A stretch of 64,000 nucleotides of DNA from Nocardioides sp. JS614 (GCF_000015265.1 NC_008699.1:558001-622000); one strand, 5' to 3'. Counted from the first letter of the stretch, positions 1 to 9,945 are shown. Translations and numbers: made by a program. Notes: a model not told the origin generated them from the letters alone.

Positions 1-714
1 CGCGGCCTGGTCGTCGGCGGCGTCGACCCCGACGACACCTCCGACCCGGCCGCCACCCGGGCCGCCGTCGAGGCCGCGTCGTTCGTGGTGGCGCTCGAGC
101 TGCGCGAGACCGAGCTGACCCGCGCCGCGGACGTGGTCTTCCCCGTGGCGCCGGTCGCCGACCGGGCCGGCACGTTCGTGAGCTGGGAGGGCCGGCCGCG
201 CCCGTTCCCGGCGGTGTTCAGCCGCCCCACGTCGCTGCCCGACCTGCGGATCCTGGCCGGCATCGCCGAGGAGCTCAGCGCGCTGGGGGCCGGCCGCGAG
301 CTCGGCTTCCGGACCGTCGAGGAGGCCCGCGCGCAGATGGAGGAGATGGGTCCCTGGGACGGCCAGCGCGCTGCCCTGGACACCGTGTCCGCGCCGACCG
401 CGCCCGTGGGGGAGGGCCTCGCGCTGGCCACGTGGAAGCTGCTGATCGACAACGGCGTCATGCAGGACGGTGACAAGGCCTACCGCGCCACCGGTCGCAA
501 GCCCGTGGCCCGGCTCGGCCGCGCGACGTACGACGCCGTCGGCCCGACCGTCACGCTCACCGGTGACCGCGGCTCGGTGACGCTGCCGGCCGAGCCCGCC
601 GACCTCGACGACGGGGTGGTGTGGGTGCCTGCGAACTCCTTCGGCAACGGGGTGCTGGCCGACCTGGCCTCGCCCGGCAGTCGCGTGACCGTCGCGAAGG
701 GGGCCGACGCATGA
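1..714 (+). CDS. nuoG: NADH-quinone oxidoreductase subunit G, C-terminal part (5' end outside window)
   Basis: The frame is open from base 1, so only the C-terminal ~237 residues are present. The piece reads like the end of the molybdopterin-oxidoreductase-like domain of NuoG: an ELRETELT..ADVVFPVAP segment followed by an ADRAGTFVSWEGR segment, both typical of this family. NuoG carries the Fe-S chain in the peripheral arm of complex I. The stop codon overlaps the nuoH start (ATGA), so translation is coupled. The assignment rests on these motifs plus the unambiguous nuoH-N genes downstream. Confidence 0.93.
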   Translation, partial: RGLVVGGVDPDDTSDPAATRAAVEAASFVVALELRETELTRAADVVFPVAPVADRAGTFVSWEGRPRPFPAVFSRPTSLPDLRILAGIAEELSALGAGRELGFRTVEEARAQMEEMGPWDGQRAALDTVSAPTAPVGEGLALATWKLLIDNGVMQDGDKAYRATGRKPVARLGRATYDAVGPTVTLTGDRGSVTLPAEPADLDDGVVWVPANSFGNGVLADLASPGSRVTVAKGADA

Positions 715-2060
715 ACACCCTGACCGCACCGCTCCCGATGGCGACCGACGCCCTCTCGCAGTTCGGGCACGACGCGTGGTGGGTGATCGGGCTCAAGGCC
801 GTGCTGATCCTGGTCGTGCTCCTGCTGCTGACGCTGTTCAACATCTGGTTCGAGCGGCGCGTGGTCGGCCGGATGCAGCACCGGCCCGGGCCCAACGTCA
901 ACGGACCCTTCGGGCTCCTGCAGTCGCTGGCCGACGCCCTCAAGCTGATCTTCAAGGAGGGCATCATCCCGAAGGCGGCCGACAAGGCCGTCTACCTGAT
1001 CGCCCCGGTGATCGCCGTGATCCCGTCCTTCATCACGTTCTCGGTGATCCCGTTCGGGCCCGAGGTGACGATCCCGTTCACCGACACCCGCACGCCGCTC
1101 CAGCTCACCGACATGCCGGTCGCCGTGCTGTTCGTCATGGCGATCGCCTCGATCGGCATCTACGGCATCGTGCTCGGGGGATGGTCGAGCGGTTCGACGT
1201 ACTCCCTGCTCGGCGGCCTGCGCTCGAGCGCCCAGATGATCTCCTACGAGGTCGCGATGGGCCTCGCGCTGGTCGCGGTGTTCCTGTACGCCGGCTCGAT
1301 GTCGACCTCGGAGATCGTCGCGGCCCAGGACAACCTCTGGTACGGGCTGATCCTGGTGCCCTCGTTCGTGATCTACCTGATCGCGATGGTCGGCGAGACC
1401 AACCGCGCGCCGTTCGACCTCCCCGAGGCCGAGGGTGAGCTGGTGGGCGGGTTCCACACCGAGTACTCCTCGATGACCTTCGCCCTGTTCTTCCTGGCCG
1501 AGTACATCAACATGGCGACCGTGTCCGCCGTCGCGACCACCCTGTTCCTCGGCGGCTGGCACGCGCCGTTCTGGCTCGACCACGCCTGGGCGGGCGCGAA
1601 CGAGGGCTACTGGCCACTGCTGTGGTTCCTCGGCAAGGTCTTGTTCTTCGTCTTCATCTTCATCTGGCTCCGCGGCACCCTGCCCCGCCTGCGCTACGAC
1701 CAGTTCATGGCGTTCGGGTGGAAGCGGCTGATCCCGGTCGCGCTGGTCTGGATCGTCGCGGTCGCGACGATCCGGTCGATCTCGCTCGACGGCGGCGTCG
1801 ACCGGCGCTACCTGCTGATCGGCATCGGCGCCCTCGCCGTGGTCTTCCTGGTCCTGTTCTTCATCGGCGGGGCCGCCGAGGAGCAGCCGACCACGGTGCC
1901 GGAGGCCGCGCCTGCCGGCGGGTACCCCGTACCCCCGATGCCGGCCGGCGGTCCGGTCCGCGGGGCCGCGGTCCCGCTCACGTTCGACCGCAGTTCACCC
2001 ATCGCCTCGTCGATGCCACAGCCCAGCGCTGCCACCCGCAGCGCGGGGGAGGAGATCTGA
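711..2060 (+). CDS. nuoH: NADH-quinone oxidoreductase subunit H
   Basis: Membrane subunit of complex I at the junction of the peripheral and membrane arms, near the quinone site. The 449-aa product has about eight hydrophobic segments and the conserved family stretches RRVVGRMQHRPGPN (near residue 50) and GETNRAPFDLPEAEGELV (near residue 230). I chose ATG 711, which overlaps the nuoG stop, over an upstream in-frame codon whose extension is not NuoH-like. The last ~50 residues are a Pro/Ala-rich tail beyond the last membrane segment, as is common in actinobacteria. The stop overlaps the nuoI start by one base. Confidence 0.97.
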   Translation: MNTLTAPLPMATDALSQFGHDAWWVIGLKAVLILVVLLLLTLFNIWFERRVVGRMQHRPGPNVNGPFGLLQSLADALKLIFKEGIIPKAADKAVYLIAPVIAVIPSFITFSVIPFGPEVTIPFTDTRTPLQLTDMPVAVLFVMAIASIGIYGIVLGGWSSGSTYSLLGGLRSSAQMISYEVAMGLALVAVFLYAGSMSTSEIVAAQDNLWYGLILVPSFVIYLIAMVGETNRAPFDLPEAEGELVGGFHTEYSSMTFALFFLAEYINMATVSAVATTLFLGGWHAPFWLDHAWAGANEGYWPLLWFLGKVLFFVFIFIWLRGTLPRLRYDQFMAFGWKRLIPVALVWIVAVATIRSISLDGGVDRRYLLIGIGALAVVFLVLFFIGGAAEEQPTTVPEAAPAGGYPVPPMPAGGPVRGAAVPLTFDRSSPIASSMPQPSAATRSAGEEI

Positions 2061-2650
2061 TGGCTGGCAGTCCCGAGCCCAAGAGCATGCGCGAGCAGTT
2101 CTGGGACCCGATCGCCGGGTTCGGCGTCACCTTCCGGACCATGTTCAAGAAGGTCGTCACCGAGCAGTACCCGTTCGACAAGTACCCGACCGCTCCGCGC
2201 TTCCACGGTCGTCACCAGCTCAACCGCTGGCCGGACGGCCTCGAGAAGTGCGTGGGCTGCGAGCTGTGCGCGTGGGCCTGCCCGGCCGACGCGATCTACG
2301 TCGAGGGCGCGTCCAACAGCGACGACCCGGACGGCGGGGAGCGGTTCAGCCCCGGCGAGCGCTACGGGCGCGTCTACCAGATCAACTACCTGCGCTGCAT
2401 CCTCTGTGGGCTGTGCATCGAGGCCTGCCCGACCCGGGCGCTGACGATGACCAACGAGTACGAGCTGGCCGACGACAACCGGGCCGACCTCATCTACGAG
2501 AAGTCCGACCTGCTGGCCCCGCTGCTGCCCGGCATGGAGCAGCCGCCGCACCCGATGCGCCTCGGCGACGACGAGGGCGCCTACTACCGCGGCGAGTTCG
2601 CGGCGCCGGCGCCGACCGCCCCCGGGTCGAGCACGGAGGCGGGAGCATGA
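2060..2650 (+). CDS. nuoI: NADH-quinone oxidoreductase subunit I
   Basis: 8Fe ferredoxin-type subunit passing electrons towards cluster N2. The 196-aa product has two complete CxxCxxCxxxCP motifs, CVGCELCAWACP near residue 64 and CILCGLCIEACP near residue 113, which ligate two [4Fe-4S] clusters. The start ATG at 2060 shares its A with the nuoH stop. The C-terminal tail is Pro/Ala-rich. The stop overlaps the nuoJ start. Confidence 0.97.
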   Translation: MAGSPEPKSMREQFWDPIAGFGVTFRTMFKKVVTEQYPFDKYPTAPRFHGRHQLNRWPDGLEKCVGCELCAWACPADAIYVEGASNSDDPDGGERFSPGERYGRVYQINYLRCILCGLCIEACPTRALTMTNEYELADDNRADLIYEKSDLLAPLLPGMEQPPHPMRLGDDEGAYYRGEFAAPAPTAPGSSTEAGA

Positions 2651-3474
2651 TCGCGTTCTGGATCCTCGCCCCCGTGATGGTGATCGCGGCGCTCGGCCTC
2701 CTCTTCGTCCGCAAGGCGGTGCACGCCGCGCTGCTGCTGGCCGTCGTGATGATGTCGCTCGCGGTGCTCTACGCCGCCCTCGAGGCGCCGTTCCTCTTCG
2801 CGGTGCAGATCATCGTCTACACCGGCGCCATCTTGATGCTGTTCCTGTTCGTGCTGATGCTGGTCGGCGTCGACGCGTCCGACTCCGTCGTCGAGACGAT
2901 CCGCGGCCAGCGGGTGCTCGCGGCGATCGCCGGCCTCGGCCTGGGCCTGGTGATGGTGCTCGGCCTCAGCCAGATCTCGCTCGGCACCGCCGTCGGCCTC
3001 GAGGACGCCAACTCCGGCGGCAACATCCAGGCGCTCGCCAACATCCTGTTCTCCCGCTACGTGTTCGCCTTCGAGGTCACCAGCGCGCTGCTGATCACCG
3101 CGGCCGTCGGCGCGATGGTGCTCGCTCACCGCGAGCGGCTCACCCCGAAGCCGACGCAGATGTCGCTCGCCGCCCAACGGATGAAGGACTACGCCGAGCG
3201 GGGCACCCACCCGGGGCCACTGCCGCCGCCCGGCGTCTACGCACGGCACAACGCCGTGGACACCCCGGCGCTGCTGCCGGACGGGACCGCCGCCGAGTCG
3301 TCGGTCTCGCGCGTGCTCGCGGCCCGTGGCACGGTCCGCTCGGGCCCGGCCATGGCCGAGGACATCGACGAGATCCAGGGCACGCTCAGCGGGGCGACCC
3401 ACGCGGGTCGTGACGCCGTGGCCCCGGCCACCACGACCGAGGTCACCCCCGCCACCGGAGAGGACGCCGAATGA
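2647..3474 (+). CDS. nuoJ: NADH-quinone oxidoreductase subunit J
   Basis: Small antiporter-associated membrane subunit. The 275-aa product has about five N-terminal membrane segments and the family motif FAVQIIVYTGAILMLFLFV near residue 55. After about residue 165 it continues as a hydrophilic C-terminal tail, longer than the enterobacterial protein but usual in actinobacteria. Start and stop both overlap the neighbouring genes by ATGA. Confidence 0.96.
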   Translation: MIAFWILAPVMVIAALGLLFVRKAVHAALLLAVVMMSLAVLYAALEAPFLFAVQIIVYTGAILMLFLFVLMLVGVDASDSVVETIRGQRVLAAIAGLGLGLVMVLGLSQISLGTAVGLEDANSGGNIQALANILFSRYVFAFEVTSALLITAAVGAMVLAHRERLTPKPTQMSLAAQRMKDYAERGTHPGPLPPPGVYARHNAVDTPALLPDGTAAESSVSRVLAARGTVRSGPAMAEDIDEIQGTLSGATHAGRDAVAPATTTEVTPATGEDAE

Positions 3475-3770
3475 ACGTGACGGCCTACGTGGTCCTCTCG
3501 GGGATCCTGTTCACCATCGGCTGCGTCGGCGTGCTGATCCGGCGCAACGCGATCGTGGTCTTCATGTGCGTCGAGCTGATGCTCAACGCCTCGAACCTCG
3601 CACTGGTCGCCTTCGCCCGCCAGCACGGCAACCTCGACGGGCAGATCGCCGCGTTCTTCGTGATGGTCGTCGCCGCCGCCGAGGTGGTCGTGGGGCTCGC
3701 GATCATCATGACCATCTTCCGGACCCGCCGCTCGGCCTCGGTCGACGACGCCAGCCTGCTGAAGTACTAG
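3471..3770 (+). CDS. nuoK: NADH-quinone oxidoreductase subunit K
   Basis: A 99-aa protein with three membrane segments, MrpC-like, of standard length. It carries the conserved membrane glutamates within VFMCVELMLNASNL and AAAEVVVGLAI that take part in the proton path. ATG 3471 overlaps the nuoJ stop. A 13-base gap separates it from nuoL, the only real gap in this part of the operon. Confidence 0.97.
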   Translation: MNVTAYVVLSGILFTIGCVGVLIRRNAIVVFMCVELMLNASNLALVAFARQHGNLDGQIAAFFVMVVAAAEVVVGLAIIMTIFRTRRSASVDDASLLKY

Positions 3771-3783
3771 GAGCCACGCTCAC

Positions 3784-5715
3784 ATGTACGCATTGAACGA
3801 GGGCGCCATCCCGGTGGTGCACGCCGCGAGCGCCGACGGCGTCTACTCGCTGCTGTGGCTGGTGGTCGCGCTGCCGCTCGCCGGCGCCGCGATCCTGCTG
3901 GTCGGTGGCAGGTACACCGACAAGTGGGGGCACCTGCTCGGCACGCTCCTGCCGGTCGTGTCCTTCATCCTGTCGCTGGTCCTGTTCTTCGACCTGCTCG
4001 GCCGTGACGAAGGCGATCGCCAGTTCAACCAGCACGTGTTCACCTGGTTCCAGACCGGTCACCTCGACGTGGGCATGGACCTGCTGTACGACCCGCTGTC
4101 GGCGCTGTTCCTGCTGCTGATCACCGGTGTCGGATCGCTGATCCACGTCTACTCGATCGGCTACATGGCCCACGACCCGCGTCGTCGCCGGTTCTTCGGC
4201 TACCTGAACCTGTTCGTCGCGGCGATGCTGCTGCTGGTGCTCTCGGAGAACTACCTCGGGCTGTTCCTCGGCTGGGAGGGTGTCGGCCTCGCGTCGTACC
4301 TCCTCATCGGCTTCTGGCAGCACCGGCCGTCGGCCGCGGCGGCAGGGAAGAAGGCCTTCGTCATCAACCGGGTCGGCGACATGGGCATGTCGACGGCGAT
4401 CATGATGTTCTACGTGACCTTCGGGTCGACGAGCTTCACCGTGATCAGTGCGAACGCACCGGGCGCCTCGGACACCCAGCTCACCATCCTCGGGCTGCTG
4501 CTCCTGCTCGGCGCCTGCGCCAAGTCCGCCCAGTTCCCGCTGCAGGCCTGGCTGCTCGACGCGATGGAAGGCCCGACGCCGGTGTCGGCGCTGATCCACG
4601 CCGCGACCATGGTGACCGCGGGCGTCTACCTGATCGTCCGCTCGAACTTCATCTTCGAGGCGGCGCCGCACGCGCAGACCGCCGTCGTGGTGGTCGCCCT
4701 GATCTCGATCCTCTGGGGTGCTGCGATCGGATGCGCCAAGGACGACATCAAGAAGGGCCTGGCGGGCTCGACGATGAGCCAGATCGGATACATGATGCTC
4801 GGCGCCGGCCTGGGCGCAGCGGGCTACGCGTTCGCGATCTTCCACCTGCTGACGCACGGCTTCTTCAAGGCCAACATGTTCCTCGGAGCCGGCTCGGTCA
4901 TGCACGGCATGAACGACGACGTCGACATGCGCCACTACGGCGCGCTGCGCAAGATGATGCCGGTGACCTTCCTGACCTTCGCGATGGGCTACCTCGCGAT
5001 CATCGGGTTCCCGGGCTTCTCCGGGTTCTGGTCGAAGGACAAGATCATCGAGACCGCGCTGGCCGACAACTGGCTGGTCGGACTCTGCGCGATCATCGGC
5101 GCCGGCGTCACCGGGTTCTACATGACCCGGATGATGCTGATGACCTTCTTCGGTGACGACCGGCGCTGGGAGAAGGACGTGCACCCCCACGAGTCACCCT
5201 CGGTGATGACGGTGCCGCTGGTCGTCCTCGCGGCACTCTCGGTCCTCGGCGGCCTGATGCTCGCCGGCGACTGGATCCAGGACTTCCTGGCGCCCGTCGT
5301 CGGGGTCGGCGCCCACGACGACCCACCGGTGCCCGCCCTCCTGGTCACCGCGATCATCGTGGTCGTCGTCGGCGCCGGTGTCGCGCTCGCCTGGATGCTG
5401 TTCGGCCGGCGCGAGATCCCGCGGACCGCTCCGCAGGACGTGTCGTTCGTGACCCGGGCGGCCCGTGAGGAGCTCTACGGCAACCAGATCAACGACGGCT
5501 TGGTCGTGAACCCCGGTCGCCACCTGGTGGGTGGGCTCCTGACGATCGACAAGCACGTCATCGACGGCACCTTCACCGGCGGCCCGGTCGCGCTCGGGTC
5601 CTTCGCCGGGGTCGCCCGGCGGGTCCAGAACGGCTTCGTCCGCACCTACGCCCTGTCCCTCCTCGGCGGCGCCCTCATCGTCGTCCTCGCTCTCCTGGCG
5701 GTGAATCTCGCATGA
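3784..5715 (+). CDS. nuoL: NADH-quinone oxidoreductase subunit L
   Basis: Distal antiporter-like proton-pumping subunit of complex I. The 643-aa product has many hydrophobic segments, the LFLGWEGVGLASYLLIGFW motif with the key glutamate near residue 165, and PVSALIHAATMVTAGVYL near residue 260. The C-terminal ~100 residues fit the long lateral helix and final membrane segment. The stop overlaps the nuoM start. Confidence 0.97.
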   Translation: MYALNEGAIPVVHAASADGVYSLLWLVVALPLAGAAILLVGGRYTDKWGHLLGTLLPVVSFILSLVLFFDLLGRDEGDRQFNQHVFTWFQTGHLDVGMDLLYDPLSALFLLLITGVGSLIHVYSIGYMAHDPRRRRFFGYLNLFVAAMLLLVLSENYLGLFLGWEGVGLASYLLIGFWQHRPSAAAAGKKAFVINRVGDMGMSTAIMMFYVTFGSTSFTVISANAPGASDTQLTILGLLLLLGACAKSAQFPLQAWLLDAMEGPTPVSALIHAATMVTAGVYLIVRSNFIFEAAPHAQTAVVVVALISILWGAAIGCAKDDIKKGLAGSTMSQIGYMMLGAGLGAAGYAFAIFHLLTHGFFKANMFLGAGSVMHGMNDDVDMRHYGALRKMMPVTFLTFAMGYLAIIGFPGFSGFWSKDKIIETALADNWLVGLCAIIGAGVTGFYMTRMMLMTFFGDDRRWEKDVHPHESPSVMTVPLVVLAALSVLGGLMLAGDWIQDFLAPVVGVGAHDDPPVPALLVTAIIVVVVGAGVALAWMLFGRREIPRTAPQDVSFVTRAAREELYGNQINDGLVVNPGRHLVGGLLTIDKHVIDGTFTGGPVALGSFAGVARRVQNGFVRTYALSLLGGALIVVLALLAVNLA

Positions 5716-7241
5716 ACGACCTTCCCTGGCTCACCGCGCTCTGGGTGCTGCCGCTGGTCGGCGCCCTGGTGACGGCGTTCGTGCCCCGGGCGACCGGGTC
5801 GGCGCTGCCCAAGCAGGTCGGGCTGCTGTTCGCGCTCCTCACGCTCGCCGTGGGCATCGCGATCGCCGTCCAGTACGACACCGGCGACGGCATGCAGCTG
5901 ACCGAGACGCACACCTGGATCGAGGCCTTCGGCGTCAACTACGCCCTGGGCGTCGACGGCCTCGGGCTGCTGCTCATCCTGATGACGGTCGCCCTGGTCC
6001 CGTTGGTGCTGGTGGCCACCTGGAACGACGCCGACGACCGCTCGTCCGCGGCCTTCGTGGCCTGGGCGCTCGCGCTCGAGTCGTTCTCCCTCGCGGTGTT
6101 CGCCGCCACCGACGTCTTCCTCTTCTACATGGTCTTCGAGGCGACGCTGATCCCGGCGTACTTCCTCATCGGCCGCTTCGGCCAGGCCGGTCGCGGTCGC
6201 GCCGCGCTGAAGTTCCTCATGTATCAGCTCGGCGGCGGCCTGGTGCTGCTGGCGTCGGTGATCGGGCTCTACGTCGTCTCGGCCGACGCCGGCAACCCGT
6301 CCTACCTGCTCTCCGACCTGCAGCAGCTCGACCTGAGCACCAACACCGAGCGCTGGCTGTTCGTCGGGTTCATGATCGCGTTCGCGGTGAAGGCCCCGCT
6401 GTTCCCGCTGCACACCTGGCTGGCCGACACGACCGAGAAGGCGACGCCCGGCACCAGCGTGCTGCTGGTCTGCATTCTCGACAAGATCGGCACCTTCGGG
6501 ATGCTGCGCTTCGGCCTGGGCCTGTTCCCGGAGGCCTCGCAGTGGGCGACGCCGGTCGTCGTCGCGCTCGCGCTGGTCTCGATCGTGTACGGCGCGCTGG
6601 TCGCGATCGGCCAGGACGACATCCTGCGCCTGATCGGCCTGACCTCGCTGAGCCACTTCGGCTTCATCACCCTGGGCATCTTCGCGTTCAGCAGCCAGGG
6701 CGGGTCCGGCGCGATCCTCTACATGGTCAACCACGGTGTCGGCACGGCGGCGCTCTTCCTGATCGCCGGCTACCTGATCCGGCGCAAGGGCACCCAGCTG
6801 ATCAGCCAGATCGCCGGCGTCGAGACCAAGGCGCCGCTGCTCGCCGGGCTGTTCCTGGTCGCCGGGCTCTCCACGCTGGGCCTGCCTGGCCTGAGCCAGT
6901 TCGTCTCCGAGATCCTCGTGCTGATCTCGGCCTTCGACTACCACTGGTGGGTCGGCGCGATCGCCGTCACGGGCATCGTGCTCGCCGCGATCTACGTGCT
7001 CTGGCTCTACCAGCGCACGATGACCGGGCCGGCGACGCCGGGCGACGAGGCGATGACCGACCTGAACCGGCGCGAGCTGGTCGCGGTGGTGCCCCTGATC
7101 GCCGCGCTGGTGTTCTTCGGCTTCTTCCCGATGCCACTGCTCGACGTCAGCAATCCGACGGTCGACTCCCTGCTGCAACACGTCGGCGTGTCCGACGAGG
7201 CTCCGACGGTCGCTGACCACGCCGAGGAAGGTGCGCACTGA
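5712..7241 (+). CDS. nuoM: NADH-quinone oxidoreductase subunit M
   Basis: Antiporter-like subunit of the membrane arm. The 509-aa product has about 14 hydrophobic segments, the MVFEATLIPAYFLIGRFG motif with the conserved Glu near residue 140, and FPLHTWLADTTEKATPGTSV near residue 230, which replaces the PVSALIHA of NuoL and separates NuoM from it. The stop shares a base with the nuoN start. Confidence 0.97.
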   Translation: MNDLPWLTALWVLPLVGALVTAFVPRATGSALPKQVGLLFALLTLAVGIAIAVQYDTGDGMQLTETHTWIEAFGVNYALGVDGLGLLLILMTVALVPLVLVATWNDADDRSSAAFVAWALALESFSLAVFAATDVFLFYMVFEATLIPAYFLIGRFGQAGRGRAALKFLMYQLGGGLVLLASVIGLYVVSADAGNPSYLLSDLQQLDLSTNTERWLFVGFMIAFAVKAPLFPLHTWLADTTEKATPGTSVLLVCILDKIGTFGMLRFGLGLFPEASQWATPVVVALALVSIVYGALVAIGQDDILRLIGLTSLSHFGFITLGIFAFSSQGGSGAILYMVNHGVGTAALFLIAGYLIRRKGTQLISQIAGVETKAPLLAGLFLVAGLSTLGLPGLSQFVSEILVLISAFDYHWWVGAIAVTGIVLAAIYVLWLYQRTMTGPATPGDEAMTDLNRRELVAVVPLIAALVFFGFFPMPLLDVSNPTVDSLLQHVGVSDEAPTVADHAEEGAH

Positions 7242-8842
7242 TGGACTTCATCAAGCCCACGATCGAGTACGGCGACGTCTGGCCGCTCCTCGTGGTCTTC
7301 GGCGTCGCCGCCGTCGGCGTGCTCGTCGAGGGGTTCGTGCCCCGCGCCCAGCGCTACCTCGTGCAGGCCGCGCTGGCGATCGCCGGCGTGGTCGTCGCCC
7401 TGGTCGGCACGATCCTCGTGGCCCGCGACCTTGACGTGCTCGGGGACGGGGCCGCCCGCGGCGCCATCGACGTCGAGGGCACCATCGCGGTCGACGGCCC
7501 GGCGCTGTTCATCTGGGGGATGCTGCTGGTCTTCGCGCTCGGTGGCGCGCTGCTGTTCGCCGAGCGCCGGCTCGAGGGCGGGGTCTCGGCGTTCGCCGGC
7601 CAGGCCGCCGCGCTGCCCGGCACCGAGGCCGAGCGGCAGGCGTCGACGCGCGGCCTGGAGCACACCGAGGTCTACCCGCTGATGATGTTCGCGCTGGGCG
7701 GCATGATGCTGTTCGCGGCCGCGAACGACCTGCTGACGCTGTTCGTCGCCCTCGAGGTGCTCTCGCTCCCGCTGTACCTGCTCTCCGGGCTCGCCCGGCG
7801 CCGCCGGCTGCTGAGCCAGGAGGCGGCGCTGAAGTACTTCATGCTCGGCGCCTTCTCCTCCGGGTTCTTCCTCTACGGTGCCGCGCTCGTCTACGGCTTC
7901 TCCGGCTCGATGGGCTTCGCCGAGATCAACGAGGCGGTGCGCGACGACGTCGGCAACCAGACCCTGCTGCTGATCGGCATCGGCATGCTCTCGGTCGGGC
8001 TGCTGTTCAAGGTCGGCGCGGTGCCGTTCCACTCCTGGACGCCCGACGTCTACCAGGGCGCGCCCACCGCGGTCACCGCCTTCATGGCGGCCGGCACGAA
8101 GATCGCGGCGTTCGGCGCGATGCTCCGGCTGTTCTACGTCGCCTTCGGCTCCGACCGGTGGAGCTGGCAGCCGATGCTGTGGATCATCGCGATCCTCACG
8201 ATGCTCGTGGGTGCGCTCATCGCGATCGTCCAGACCGACATGAAGCGGATGCTCGCCTACTCGTCGGTGGCCCACACCGGCTTCCTGCTCACCGGCGTGC
8301 TCGGCGTGCAGCAGGCCTCCGAGCTGGCCGACGGCGAGGTGACCTCGCTGCAGGCGGTGCTCTTCTACCTCGTCACCTACGGCTTCGCGGTCGTCGGCGC
8401 GTTCGCGGTCGTCACCCTGGTGCGCGACGCGGGCGGCGAGGCCGGCCAGTTCGTGCGCTGGCGGGGGATCGGGCGCCGCTCCCCGCTGGTCGCCGGGGTG
8501 TTCGCGTTCTTCCTGCTCTCGATGGCCGGCATCCCGCTGACCGCCGGCTTCGTCGGCAAGTGGGCGGTCTTCACGGTGGCCCTCGCCGCCGGCGCCTGGC
8601 CCGTGGTCATCGCAGCCGTGCTGTGCAGCATCATCGCGGTGTTCTTCTACGTGCGGGTGATCCTGCTGATGTTCTTCGAGGACGACGACGTCAGTGCCCA
8701 GGGTGAGGTCGCGAGCGTCACGAAGCCCTCGGTCCTGACCTCGGCGACGATCTTCGTCGGCGTGGCCGCGACCCTGGTGCTCGGTGTCGTTCCCGGACCG
8801 GTGCTCGATCTCGCCGCCAATGCAGGACAATTCGTCAGGTGA
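7241..8842 (+). CDS. nuoN: NADH-quinone oxidoreductase subunit N
   Basis: Third antiporter-like subunit, and the last nuo gene. The 533-aa product has the family motif FVALEVLSLPLYLLSGLAR (Glu near residue 170) and a PFHSWTPDVYQGAPTAVTAF motif near residue 265, diagnostic for NuoN against NuoL/M. The stop overlaps the GTG start of the prenyl synthase, so that gene is probably co-translated with complex I. Confidence 0.97.
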   Translation: MDFIKPTIEYGDVWPLLVVFGVAAVGVLVEGFVPRAQRYLVQAALAIAGVVVALVGTILVARDLDVLGDGAARGAIDVEGTIAVDGPALFIWGMLLVFALGGALLFAERRLEGGVSAFAGQAAALPGTEAERQASTRGLEHTEVYPLMMFALGGMMLFAAANDLLTLFVALEVLSLPLYLLSGLARRRRLLSQEAALKYFMLGAFSSGFFLYGAALVYGFSGSMGFAEINEAVRDDVGNQTLLLIGIGMLSVGLLFKVGAVPFHSWTPDVYQGAPTAVTAFMAAGTKIAAFGAMLRLFYVAFGSDRWSWQPMLWIIAILTMLVGALIAIVQTDMKRMLAYSSVAHTGFLLTGVLGVQQASELADGEVTSLQAVLFYLVTYGFAVVGAFAVVTLVRDAGGEAGQFVRWRGIGRRSPLVAGVFAFFLLSMAGIPLTAGFVGKWAVFTVALAAGAWPVVIAAVLCSIIAVFFYVRVILLMFFEDDDVSAQGEVASVTKPSVLTSATIFVGVAATLVLGVVPGPVLDLAANAGQFVR

Positions 8843-9843
8843 CCCCTGCTTCCTCCGGATTGGCGCTCCCCGTCACCGACGAGGCTCTCGCCTCCCGGTT
8901 GCGTGACCGCATGGCCGCGGTCGAGGTCGCCCTGGCCGGCCACGTGGTCAGCCGCGCGGGCTTCGTCAGCGAGACCGCCAGCCACCTGATGGCGGCCGGC
9001 GGGAAGCGGTTCCGGCCGCTGCTGGTGCTGCTGGCCGCCGAGACCGGGGAGCACCCCGACGCCGACGAGGTGATCACTGCGGCGTGCGTCGTGGAGCTGA
9101 CCCACCTGGCGTCGCTGTACCACGACGACGTGATGGACGAGGCCGAGCTGCGCCGCGGCGCGGTCTCGGCCAACGCCCGTTGGGACAACCACGTCGCGAT
9201 CCTCACCGGGGACTTCCTGTTCTCGAAGTCCTCCGAGCTGACGGCCGAGCTCGGCCCGGACGCCGTCCGCGTCCAGGCCCGGACGTTCACCCGGCTGGTC
9301 GAGGGCCAGATCCTGGAGACCGTGCAGCCCGGGCCGGGCGAGGACCCGCTCGCCCACTACCTCGACGTGGTCGCCGGCAAGACCGGCTCGCTGATCGCGA
9401 CCTCGGCGCACTACGGCGCCCGGTTCGGCGGCGCCAGCCGCGAGGTCGAGGAGGCGCTGACGGCGTACGGCGAGATCGTCGGCTCGGCGTTCCAGCTCTC
9501 CGACGACATCCTCGACATCGCCTCCGACTCCGGCGAGTCCGGGAAGACGCCCGGCACCGACCTCCGCGAGGGCGTGCCCACGCTGCCGGTGCTGATGGCG
9601 CGGGCCTCGACCGACCCCGCGGACGCGCGCCTGCTCGAGCTGCTCGGCGGCGACCTCACCGATGACGACCGGCACGCCGAGGCGCTGCGCCTGCTGCGGG
9701 CCCACCCGGCCCTCGGCCAGGCCCGCGACTACGTGATCGCCCGCGCGCACGAGGCCAAGGCCCACCTCGCCGTCGTACCCCCTGGCCCGGTGCGCGACGC
9801 GCTCGAGGCGTTCGCCGACCTGGTGGCTGTCCGTTCCTCCTAG
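8839..9843 (+). CDS. Long-chain trans-polyprenyl diphosphate synthase
   Basis: A 334-aa class I prenyltransferase. Both aspartate-rich Mg-binding motifs are present: DDVMD near residue 94 and DDILD near residue 222, with GGKRFRPLL upstream of the first. It would condense IPP onto an allylic primer to make the side chain of menaquinone, the quinone used by complex I, which fits its place as the last gene of the nuo operon. The GTG start at 8839 overlaps the nuoN stop. Product length (hepta-, octa- or nonaprenyl) cannot be read from sequence. Confidence 0.93.
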   Translation: MTPASSGLALPVTDEALASRLRDRMAAVEVALAGHVVSRAGFVSETASHLMAAGGKRFRPLLVLLAAETGEHPDADEVITAACVVELTHLASLYHDDVMDEAELRRGAVSANARWDNHVAILTGDFLFSKSSELTAELGPDAVRVQARTFTRLVEGQILETVQPGPGEDPLAHYLDVVAGKTGSLIATSAHYGARFGGASREVEEALTAYGEIVGSAFQLSDDILDIASDSGESGKTPGTDLREGVPTLPVLMARASTDPADARLLELLGGDLTDDDRHAEALRLLRAHPALGQARDYVIARAHEAKAHLAVVPPGPVRDALEAFADLVAVRSS

Positions 9844-9849
9844 CTACTG

Positions 9850-9945
9850 GGTCTCGACCCGCCGGTCGCGGCTTCGTTCCTCAGCCGCGCGGCTTGCTCG
9901 ACCTTCGCCAGCCCACGCGCCGCCCTCGTTCCTCGGGCGACGCTG
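9850..9945. repeat. Imperfect palindromic intergenic sequence (REP-like)
   Basis: The space between two convergent genes holds an interrupted palindrome: GCGGCT at 9878, CGTTCCTC, then AGCCGC. A second, similar GCCGCCCTCGTTCCTCGGGC unit follows about 40 bases later. Such GC-rich hairpins between convergent actinobacterial genes often act as bidirectional terminators or REP elements. No other copy was seen in the window, so the repetitive nature is inference. Confidence 0.4.

Noticed and set aside
480..1583. Long minus-strand reading frames opposite the nuo genes, and others like it over much of the window
   Set aside because: High-GC antisense shadows: His/Arg/Asp-rich low-complexity translations lying opposite strongly conserved genes.
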